DNA from: Larus michahellis
Taxonomy: Eukaryota > Chordata > Aves > Charadriiformes > Laridae
Length of the DNA: 64,000 nt
NCBI RefSeq assembly: GCF_964199755.1
Contig: NC_133910.1
Span: forward strand, 7,834,501-7,898,500
Direction: 5' to 3'
Made by a program: the position numbers and the translations under genes. The notes beneath the pieces were generated by a model that saw only the letters and a list, made by a program, of their open reading frames with translations, did not search any database and was not told where the DNA came from. Positions 34,897 through 46,800 of this stretch are shown here, piece after piece; within the stretch, counting starts at the first letter, position 1, and the number at the start of each line of letters is the position of its first letter.

Positions 34897-37800
34897 CTGT
34901 GGAGACAATGTGATTAAAAACTTCTAACCAGCTAGACGGAAATGCAGCCATCAAATGCTAACAGCTCTGTCAACAGTAGAAGAAACTGCCATCTCATGGA
35001 AACGCTCTAGAAGAGGGCCTTTTGGTCAGACCCACCTACCACCACACGCATGCTGGATTCTGCCATTTAGTAGCAATGTGTTTTCCTATGCATTTGCGAG
35101 GGAGTATTTCATTTCCCCAAGACAAGCTTGTAATAAGCCCCAGGCAGAACAGTATCAGTAAAAACCACAGCACAGCAGATGAACGTAAAGATATTCTGGC
35201 AGTTAACTTCAATATCCCTTGCAGGTAGACACCAAACACTTCTGGTGATCTTGGCCTTGGTTATGCTGGTGTTTTAAAGGGTTGAGGGGGACTGTGGCAG
35301 CTATAAGATCAGATCTGCAGCTTTATGGGATTGGCAGCACACTTAAATATTTTGTCCTCGAATGAAGATTAGTTCCTAACAGAAGGGAATGAAGGAGAAA
35401 TGTGGAGAAGAAAGGCAACGGAAAGAAACAGAGCACGCGCTTCTCCCTTTGCTTAGATGAGTCCTACCTGGCTGGTTGAGAGATTGAAGTGCATCGCAAC
35501 AGCATATGCTGTGTCCATGAACAGCTCAGGCATGCTCACGAGGTCCTCAATAGCTTGAAGCTTCAAGCCTAAGAGGTGGCGGTCTATTGCATTGCCCCTT
35601 ATTGCCTGTAAGGAAGGAAGACTAGATGAAAGCTGTCTAGCAGGCAGGCAAGCAAGCAGAACTATTAATTTCTTTGGGTTAAAGAAAGAAGCACTTCAAA
35701 AAAAAAAAATCTTCAAATGTTTAATGTTAGAAGGAAACTAGATCCTGCCTTTAGGACCAATCATCAGTCTTGTTTGTAAGGACTGTTACGTTAAATACAC
35801 AGTGGAAAGAACCTTATAGTTCCTGCCTATGGGCTCCCTCTGGTTTAAGGGGTCCTCATGCAACTTTGGCATTTATCAGTGACAGTGAGAACTAAGCTAT
35901 TTTCATATTTCATTCTCTCCTTTCGGTAAGTCAGAAGGCACACTTAAACCACTAGCTAGACAGAAAACATTCAGTCTGTGGCGTAGAGCACTGTCAGATC
36001 AGAGTTAGACCTATGCAAAGGCACTGATAACAACATTGCTGTGCCAGCAGAGAAAGTCTCCTCTTTCACCAGAGCCCTCATTTGCTATGTAAAACCCCAA
36101 GTCTGGCTGCATAGAGGGCACTTACCATATCAGTGTATTCCCTGTGGGCCTGGGTAGCTCTCCTCAGCAAGTCTGCTTTCTCCTGGTCCTGAGAACACAT
36201 AGATCTGTCTGTAAATTTTTCTGCAGAATGGAAAACCTCGTTTTGGCTGTTCCTCTAGGATGGAAGGCATATCTGCCTATATAGACATTGTGTGTCTATA
36301 CTAGACTAATTTTTAGATTTACTAGATTTAACTTCTAAATCATTTTGTTTGGCTGTGTTACTTCATTCTGAATGGAGTTCTCCATCCATCAGTAGCAGAA
36401 CTTAGTTTGTGTAGCTAAACAGACTTTTAGAAGGGACATACTTCTTTCTGGTGGGATTAGAAATGTCCACATTTTGTTTCCCAGGCTTTCAGTACATGTG
36501 AAAGGAAAGCCAAATGAAACCCAAGGTGTGTAACTCTATACTTAAAGCTGTGTTTTAGCTCAAGTTCATACTGGGTGCAGTTCTGCTTAGCTGAAACCAG
36601 CTGACGCAGGGTTAGCCAAATAAGCAGCTTTCCTCTTTTTCTGGAGTGGAGTCCTCTTACTCCACTTCTTTGAGATCCTCACCGATTTGTCAGGGCTGTC
36701 CATTGATTGCACAAACTTAAGAGAGTCTACAGAAGTGGAGCGGATGGTGTCTGTGCGGCCCAAGCGGAACATCCTTAGCGATGCACTCTCATACGTGGCA
36801 CAGGCGTGGCCGTACATCCTGTAAGATGGAGAAGAAAGTCAGAGAGGTGAGGTTGTCCTGAGAGGAGTGGCCTCGTGTGAAGCAGAAAAACTAGGGGGAA
36901 GGGGAAGACTTCATGTGAGTCCCATTGACAGCTGACCTCTGATGCTTCCTTATGAGGATTGTACACACACGGAGGGATAAATCTCACCTGTTGCTTGGCA
37001 GCTGCCACAAGTGAGATCTGCTGTTCAGTCCCAGTGCATGGGGAAAACATGGGACTTAAGAAGCAGGCCGTAGCAGCCTGCAAGAGACTTGTCTCTGACA
37101 CCTTTATCAAGCTTACATATTTGAGTCTGATGGTGAAGAGGTTAAGAAGCTACGTATTGGTGGTCTTACCTGTAATACGCCAGCTGCAAGGCCAGCTGGA
37201 TAAAAGCATCAGGACTTATCTTCTCTGACTTGGGGAAGGTTTTCCCAAATTGATGAAAGACCATGACTTTGATATCCAGGTCTTCGACCATTCTGCAAGG
37301 AAAGAAAGAGGAAGTGTTCCTTTGCCTGTTGCTTGTTCTTGTAGCAAAAAGGTATGGACTTGCTTTCACAAGGCTCAGAGAGAACAGGCTATTGCATCTG
37401 ACCTACATAGGGACAGACTGCTCCATCACACACAGATTTGTCTGGGCAGCACCACAGAGATGAGCTTTTTTGGCCACTGCTGAAAATCTTCACCAGGTTA
37501 GATGGGGGGGGGGGGTGTTTCTCAGTAAATGGGATGGATCAGTAATAACCCCTTTCCAGCACCTTTGACTTTATTACTGGCAGGTGGCTTTAGTGTGTTC
37601 TTCATCTAGGTTCAATGTGGTTGACCAAAGAAATCACTGGGAAAACTCCCTGAATGCAGTGGGGGAAGCCTCATTTAACTGACATGTTCCAAAGAGAGAC
37701 ATGAATTACTCCCTCAGTCACTCACCACACCTCTCCACTGCTTCATACTTACATGTTAAGGTTCTGCTTTGCCTTCTCTATGTCAGTCTTGATTTCTGGG

Positions 37801-40800
37801 GTGATGTTAAACCGCAGCTTTTTGGGCATTGGTAAAGGAATCATGGGCGATCTTATCATCTCAGGTTTCTTCCTGCATAGAGAAATGACTACGTTTAACC
37901 AGACCTTTAACATGAGGCTCAGCTAAGCACACCAGAGCCCAGGCAGAAATACACAGATCTTCCTTAACACCTTGTGACATTAGTCACAGGCTGAAAGATT
38001 CTTCATAGTGCCATCGTAGTGGTTTTTTGAAGGGTATGAATGAAATGTCTTCTGTGCCTTCTGCCTCAAAGAAACACCTCTCTGAGGCAAAAGTTCTGTT
38101 ACCTCTGAACAGTGTGATTCCCTGAGGATGGAAGCAGCAGCAAAACTTATCAAAGTAGCTTGGCCACTCAGTTCTCTTCACGAATACAAGAACTGCAATA
38201 CCTAATTAGCATACCACTGCCCTTTCTCCAGAACTAATTCCTAGGGGTTGAGCTGTGAAAAGGCATGTTCTTGGGGAGAGGATGGTTTAAAACCTATCTC
38301 CAAAGCTGAGGAAAAGCAGAGGAAGCAGGACTCACGTGTACTCCACGATGTGATCCAGAAGAGCAACAATGGGTGGGCCTTCTGAGGGAGCGTGCTCGTA
38401 CACGAGACCACAAGAGCCATCTTCAGCGATGATGAACTAGGAGAGAAGCATGAGAAGACAGTGTTGAAGACAGACATCTAGTGTGTGAAGCAGGAGCTAT
38501 CCAGAGATATTTTAGTATCTCACTATTCTGTAACAGAACGGACAGTGATCCTGTCCTTGTACACTAACACAAAGGTCTCGTTTAGCAGAACAGCAATGGA
38601 AGCCTTTCAGCAGGCCTACAAGATCTGATAGCACTGTTAGAGTTTAGCAAAATTAGCTGGATTAGTGTGCACCTGATAGATACATTGGTGTGATAGCACT
38701 CTGGCAATACAGCGTGGTCCAATGGTTTTGATGTACTTAGATGGACACATAATACAGGAGTAATATCACCATGTACTGGCTTTACCCTTACTTTTCAATT
38801 AGCTGGAACATCTAAGCTTTATCCCATCAATGAAGAGTTCTAAATAGGAACAAAATAGCTGAAAACACTATGAAGAGTTCATCAGATAGGAGAAGAATCT
38901 TTTAACGCACCATTGCTACTATTCACAAGCCAGGATATACAAACTAATGAAGGAGAAGCTCAAATAGCAGCTGCTGTTGAAGGCTCTTGACAAGATTGAA
39001 TGGAGAAGAGATCAGAGGAATGCTGTGGGATGGCAGCTGATGTTTGGAAAAAAAAACAACCAAACCAAAACAAAAAAGCTTTTGGGCAGCTTCTGGCAGC
39101 AACAGAAAAAGTGAGAAGCCTTGGGGAGATACAAGGAACAGACCTCCCTACGTTTGGGCTGCCTCCAAGCAGACGAGGCACTGTTCACCGCAGGCAGAAA
39201 ATTGATTTACAAGGAACACAAAGAATTGCTACACTGAATAAGCGTGGGTAGAGGCAGTAAAAGAAACACAAGTCCCTGAGGCAGGAATGAGTGCGTGTGG
39301 TGACTGCAAGGGAAACTGTAAGATCTCGTGCTGTCAGCCACCACGCCTTGTCTCCCCTATTTCTCCACTCTTGATATGAGGAAAAACTTTCTGCAAAAGT
39401 TTTCTGGGATTTCACAGACTTTTGTAGTTTCAGGAAAAAGCGTCTCATCCAGACCCATGCCTTCAGTATCTTTAGACCATCAGCACTTACTTGAAGGGTT
39501 TTGTCAAACCATCGGTTCCCACTGTTCCAGCGACTGCCTCCACCATGCAGCATCTGAGCGGCCACGCGGCTCTTGTAGATGTCCTCAGACACCCGTGGCA
39601 TAGGTGCATCAAGGCAGACAGTGCAAATGCTCTTCTCAATTGTACGCACAGATTCCTTGTTGGTCTTATCTGGGAGAGAAACAAACAGCAAATAAGGAAG
39701 AGGAGTTGAAAAACTTGTATTTAATTGGAGGGAGATCAAAATTTGAAAGAGCAGATTTGAAGGACCCAGTGCTGGATTCCCATGGTACCTCAATGCAATA
39801 CTGGTCATTTAGGGGCGTATATGGTTAGTAAAATTGTAGCCAGCTGGCTTGTTACAGATGTGAACATGCAGCATTCACCCTCCTTTTTTCATGTTTCTTA
39901 CATCCTGCCCATTTGCAAGGCAACAAACTCTAGCATTTCAGGTCTAACAAACCAAGCTTCAGACTTCACCCATATGCCTTCCCAAACAGAAATAACAATA
40001 CTTTGCAATGAAATCAAGTTGCTTCTTTGAGGCAGAAAGCTCACGTTATTTGTCCAGAATAAGCTTCCAAAGGAAAGAATTGAGCACAGCACAGAGGCGA
40101 GGTTGGTAGTTCAAGCATTTGTGGTCTTTGTTAGCACTTGCATATTAGGGACTCTACAGACCTTTCATGAGGTTATTGTAGGCTTTTGCCCAGCTGTTTC
40201 GGTGGTTGGTGGTGAGGATCCCAATAGGTTCTTTGTTTGTTTGGAGGGAGGTGTTCCATATCTTCTCCAGCTGAATGAAGAGCTGGTCAGTCGTAAGGGG
40301 ACTTCCATCACTGTTGTAAACATCCAGCTCAAAGAACTGAAGGTGAGAAGAGCGGACAAGAATAGAGACAGAATGTGAGAGAAGATCTTTGTTGTCCAGC
40401 CCCAGAAACAAGGAACAGCCACTTTGAGGCGGTAAGACCTGACTTAAGAACTCAGCTTGTAAGCAGACCTTTGAAGGATGCTCAGAATTGAGAGACCCAA
40501 GTCCAACATCCCTTGTGGGGCATAAATACAGTCCAGGTTTTAAGAAGCTCAGAAACCATGGTAACGAGGGCCAAAACATATGAGGAATTGCTATTTCTGA
40601 GACTTGGCTGTGGTGGTAGATTTGTTATCCAATTTCCACTTGCAATTTCCAATTCCAGACATGATCTCTGGACTTTGAGAGACAGGAATTGCAGGGCCAA
40701 GAAACAGAACAAGAGGGTTTTTCTGCCTCGTAGTCTGTTGCTCATACACAGCAATCCCAGCAGTTGGCCAGTTAAGGCCAAAGGGGATAAAGGAAGAAGG

Positions 40801-43800
40801 AACGAGTTCCTGGTGAGGTAAACCTTGTGGGCAGAGACTTGCTGTTCCCTTTCCTCTGGACCACAACTAGCTGAGAGGGACACCTGCATCTCAACAAACC
40901 TTGAAAGCTCAGGAGCTGCCATACCTGGAAGTTGTGAACCACTGTGATGTGTCTGGACTGCTTTTTGCCTTTGGCATAGTTGACAATGGAGTCCCGCTTG
41001 GGCCCGGGAATGCGGCAGGATGAGAGGATCTGGTAGTACTGGTTCATGCAGAGGGGCTTCCCACCCAGGTACTCCACTGGGAGGGTCTCACTGGAGACAC
41101 AGCAAGGTAAGGAGGAAGGGGGAGAGAAAACAGATCAGTGAGAAGGCATTTGCTCCTCACACAAGACAGGCATGGGCTCAGCCATGCGGCTGCTGTCACT
41201 CACTCCAGCAAGACGTAAACATATTGGTGCTGGTGGTATAAAAAAGGGGCCGTCCTTCACTATTCTGACCAGCTTTCTTAGTAGGAGCTACAAAAAATAT
41301 CTATCTGCTGGCCTTTCATTTGGGATGGAGAAAAACACTATCCTCTCTAACACCAGAGAAATAGATCTCTCGACCTACTATGTAGCTTAGGATACACTGT
41401 GGTGTCTGTAGAGAAGAATCCAGGGCACAATGTACTGGGAAATGTGGTGTTTCCAGTGAAATGGCAGAAAGAGCTTTTCAGCTATAATTTTGAGTGGTGA
41501 GTATCTGTGACTCATGGACTCGACTGGGACTCAGTCAATCACTTGAGCAGTCATATTCCACCTACCCTTCTCATGGCTGGCCCTGAGCCTTGTCTGAATT
41601 TGGATGTAAAAGTGTGAGGTTGGTAATGTGTTGGTAAACGTATTTTTAGAACATAAACAAGGCATGCTCAGCAGAGGTTGGCTGGTGATCAGTACAATAA
41701 GAGTAGGGAAGAATAAATTTCTCTAGAGCTCATCCCATCTAGCTGGGAGATGAGAAACACCAGAAATGCAAAACAAGAGAAACAAATTCCTGCTGCCTGA
41801 GCTGTAACTTCTTCTGTGGGCAAACAAAAGTATGCAGCTCCACAGGACTGTCAGTCAGGTTCCCTCCTTCTAAGCACGTATGTGTGCCAATGAAAGCATT
41901 AAGATAAACAAAGAACACGAAGAAAGAAAAGTAAATTTGCTTTTTTCCAGTAGTGGTGACCTTGGCAGCAAGTGGTGATGTTGACTACAATATCTTTTTT
42001 CAAATACTGTCACCTCTTGCCTTTCTATTTGGAAGGGAGATTTATTGACTAGACTCAACCTTTCTATGACAGCAAGGAACACGTGAGAGATCAGGAGGGT
42101 CGCTAACTCACTTGTCAATCATGGCCTTGAAATCCAGGATGCCCTCGATCAGCCTGGCAGCAAACCTGGAAAAATATCAAATGTAACAAATTGAGATTCA
42201 AAGACACGACATCTGGGGCTGAGGAACTAGCTGTGGAGCGCTAGCAGAGCTTCTCTCCAATTCAGCCTTTCTGCCAAGCCCCTGTTGTGCTCATCTCTGG
42301 TGAGTTGATATGGCCAGTCTGGGTTGTGATTTGAGATTGCTGGATAGTTCTATCGTGTGGCACTTTTTTCTGTATCTTACTGTATCACCAAGGAACTCTG
42401 GAAAACTTTCAAGAAAGCAGGGTTCAGTCCAGATGCATAAATGACCCTTTAACAGCAGCACTTTTTACTGATGTGTTGTGATTTTATCACATCTTAGTGC
42501 CAAGTCTAGCATTAAAACAACGCTGAGAAAAGGGGATTTCTGCCCTTCCCTGGCCATGTGCCACCTCTGAGTTTCAAGCCAAGGCGCGGCTGTATCTCCC
42601 TGCATCCAAGACTCACCACTGCTGACTTGGTTCCTACCCGATGAATGTTCTGCTGCTAATGCATCTCTTAAGAGCATTCCTCTGGCATTGAGGGATCTGA
42701 AACAAATGCAGGCATGCTGCATGCTGACACCGAGGTGTTGTGTTTACCAGGATCAACGTAAACACCGCCAATGCCAATTCCTAGCGGGGAGGGAGGCTGT
42801 GACACGCCACATCAAACTGCTTCGCTTGGGAGTGACAGGTTGGCCTACTCTGACCTGGGAGCTCCCACCCACGCGTGGGAGGAAGGAGGCAGGAGGTCAC
42901 TGTGACAAGAGGCTGCAGTCAGCTGGGCTTCAAAGGCTCTAGAGTGGCGTGAGCATTTGGCATTTGCAGGCAGCGTCATCTAGATCTGCTCAGCCTGCCC
43001 ATCCCTAGTAAAGATCACAGGATGCAACTTAAGAACGTAAGGGCTGTTAAACAAATAAGGCACCCTGCAAAGCAGTTTTCAGTGAAAATTTCCCAGCTTT
43101 ATTGCAAAACCTGAGGTAGTAAAACAGCTGGGAAACAACAGCGAGTGAGCCTGTGCTCCTTTCCAGGGAGCAAACACGCTGGGAGCAGAGATACAGCTTG
43201 AGGGGGCGTTGGGGGAAGAGTTTAGCTGACTTAGTTTCGGCCAGCAATGTTGCCAGAGATTAAGGAATGGAGAACTCCACTTTCTAAACTTGCCTTCTGG
43301 TTTCTAAAGCTTTAGTCTCAACCCATGCTGTCAGACTTCTTTCTGCAGCCACAGACTATACAAACACACATGTAAATTGTGTTTTACATGAGAGCCCAGA
43401 TTCTCACGCAGCTGCTCGTTTCCACTGGTTGGGGCACTGGTAGTGCTCCAGATCTTATCTTCTATTTGGATAACTTAAGAGTGAATAATAGGAGAAAGAG
43501 CTTTCAAAGATGTTTGTCTAGTCTTGCGCTGTCCCTGTGAGGCTCACCCTCTGCACCCCTGCTCAGGTGTATCCAAGGGAGTGGAAGGGAGGATTTGTTC
43601 TGAGCCTCGCTGCTCCCCTGGCTGGTACTTTTGCTCTGCCAGAGCAGTGATGACTGGTAACTGTGGCGAAGGTAACCCTGTATAAAGGTCAATATTAAAG
43701 TGTTGCAGGTGGATTTAACACACTCATAGTGGTGGTTAAAAATTAAAGGGAGACCACAAGGAAGGGAGGACAAGGCAGGGTTTGATTGCAAGAAAAGCTT

Positions 43801-46800
43801 GCAGAAGTGGTCACTGTTAAGTTGCCCAAACCATAAATCACAAGTGAAACGACACAACAGGGGACAGTCCCCTGCAGGAACAGACTGAATGACAGTCCCT
43901 GCAGCAGGTTCCTCCATCCCTTTAAACTAGCAGACTCCAGAAGCCTTTCTGGTTGGTCTCCCTTACATGCCTGGGCTACTTTTTATGCCTCCTTTAACTG
44001 CACATACAATCTTAGTCCCTTTTAGTCTTCAGTGTGTCAGATGTATCCTCACAATACCTCCAGCCAGTGATTTGGCCACCTTGCAGTGAAGATCTGTGCT
44101 AGAGCCAGGACAAAACCCTAGGGTTTTAGTGCCTATTTAGTACCTGAACCACTGGAGTCTTTGGTTTTACACCTTGATGAAATATTCAGTTTGGTGCAAC
44201 CAGGAGTCTCCTTACAGCCTGGCAGCCTTTCCATATCTGCACAGCCCTCTTGCACAGCACAGACAGCTATCAAACTTGGGGACCACATGATAATTACTCT
44301 CTTTCCCAGTCAGCGTGAACACCCTCCTGTCTGTCCAGCAGAGATAGCTCATCCCATCTGAAACCTAAGGGAAGGCAGAAAAGGACTTTACCTGAGCTGA
44401 CCTTGCCGATCCAGAAAATCCTGCTTGGGTAAAACCACACCTGGGCTGGAGTGGACCACAACCGGCAGGCGATACTCCAGGTAAGCTGTCTTCAGCCACC
44501 AGTCTGAGAGCTGGGACGGAGAAAGGCAACATGCAGGCATGGCATCTGCTGCTGTTTGACCCAAGCCCGGCTTAACGGTCTTGGCATCCTGCCCCCAGCT
44601 CTGTCCCACACGTTGCAAACAAATGGTTTGGGTTTTATGCTTTGCATGTGGAAGGGTAGAGGGGAATTTGAGCAAGGCAGTGGGGCCCTTGGTGCGGGGC
44701 TCGATCAGAGGGTTTCCTTTAACTTCTCGGGGCAGCTGTGTGATGCTAACAAGTTAGAGGCTTCAGCAGCCACAGATGAGGTCAGCGACTCTCTGTTCTG
44801 CTGTAAATCTCTCTGCTCACACAAGTCCTGGTGAGGAGCTTGCACAACTCAGAGAGGTCAGCAGTAAATTGGTCATTAAGGTGATGACATAAAAACACAG
44901 GTGCCAGTGGATGCAGCCAGGACATTGGAGAGGTGTGCATCAGACCTCCACCCTCCCTAACCAGAGCCTGGGGACAGAGTCCCGACCTACCCAGTTCTCC
45001 ATTTTCTTGGCTCTTCTCTCCAGGCCTTTCTGCAGCCTCTCCCCAACGCCTCCAGGCTTGCGGAACTCAGCCACCAGCTCCTGCGTGTGGTTCAGCTCCT
45101 CCTCGCTGATGATGGGCTGCAGAGCCAGCAGGTAGCGGTCCAGCGTTTGCTGGAGCGGCGGCACGGGGAGATGTGGCAGTGCTTCCTGATGAAGTTGGAA
45201 TCTGCCTGGGATCTTGCCTAAAGCTGTTGGCTTCAGCAGGCCGTAGGGCCTGGCCTGCAAAGCACAGAGCAAATGTCGAGACAAAACTTTCCCCCAATGT
45301 GCATGAGGTAGCAAATTATCTGAATCTGGGAGTCTCCATCCCAACCTCTCTGAGGGCACACAAGTGTCTCAGCATGGGAGCAGAGCACACAAAATGCAAA
45401 CGCAAGGCGCAGGTCTACTGATTACACGCAAGAGACAGTTGTAGGCCATCCAAAAAGCTGCAAAAAAGAAACTTGATCTCCCAAGATACTGATTCTCAGC
45501 TTATCAAGCAAATGCTGCCAGGGTAATGATACATCTCCAACTCTCTGGCCACCTTCCAGCTGAGTCTCCATGTGTTCAACAAAGTCAAACCCTTCCATCC
45601 CATGGTAAGTGGGAAGAAAGTAAGTCGTGAAAGAAATACTCGTCTTACGTACTGTCAGAAACTGTTTCATTACGCCTTACAGCAGTGTAAGGCTAGAAAG
45701 TTAAGCAGAACCCTTGTGCCAAATCAAACTACCCTTTGGCCTTTGAGAAGGCAGAATTTAGATAAGTTCGGGGCAGGATTATAAAATGCCTCTTCTCTGA
45801 CTGGCCAGGGATCATACATCACCAGCAATGATCAGGGAAGGACTGTCCGTGATGTGCAGGCTTTGGGGCAATGCGCCTTTATGCTGGTGAACCTCCCAGT
45901 TACTGGAGGACCCAGATATATTAAGAGAACCTCTATCCAGTTGTACCAGTATGGGACTGGCCAAATCATGGGAGCCTTTGGAGATGGAACAGGCAGAGCT
46001 GTTCAGGAAATTGTGGATGATGCCAACAGGCTCCTGGGATCTGACGGGGTCATGTGGGAGTGAAAACCTTAGAAAGCACTGTAACGATTTCTCTGTGTAG
46101 AGAAATGAAACGGAGCAAACCCAATCGCTAACCAGGAAATGAACTTGCTGGTTTTCCCCTAAAGAATAGCAACATCCTCTTAGATGAGCAGGGTTGGACA
46201 TCCATCAGCTTGGAGATGTTTAAATTGCACTCTAAAGGTTTTCAGTTCCCTCTGCTCCTCCCCCTCTATTGGATTTACTGAATCAGACACTCTCCTACGG
46301 GACTCTGGACTTTGCATCCTCAGTGCACTGAGGATGCAAAGCCAGTGAGAACATGCCCTTTGATTTCCAAGACAAAGAGAAAATAGCTGTCCCCCCACCT
46401 CCTCCCAGGAGTTAAGCACAGAAAAGAAGAAAGAAAGAGCTAAATCTGCAAGGTGACAAAGCCTCTGCATGGTGCTGAGCCCCTGGAGGAAATGCTCTGT
46501 GCTCTTTAGAGGACGTGGCAAGAACTATGGGATCAAGGTTTGGAGAAGAAATGTTAAAAATAAGAGAAGGGGGACTTACTGAAGCATGAAAGGGGAGTGG
46601 GGCCAGGAAGAAATGAAGGGTGTTAATTGTGGCAGTGTGGACATACTGTACCTTCTCTGCTTGCTGCTGCTTCCTATCCATGGCTGGTAGGACAGAAAAG
46701 ATCGTAAACCTCTCCCTCGGCCTGTCTCGGTTTCCTCTTCCACCTGACAATGTGCTGCCCATGCAGGGCGTCACCTTATTAGCAAACTGCCACATGACTG

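Noticed and set aside
39185-39808. Single 207-codon minus frame
   Set aside because: Only 39491-39669 is a real CRAT exon; the rest is intron with proper splice signals at both ends.
45854-46063. 69-codon plus-strand frame with plausible-looking protein sequence
   Set aside because: Lies in CRAT intron 1 on the opposite strand; no recognised family, no splice or promoter context. Not enough to call a gene.
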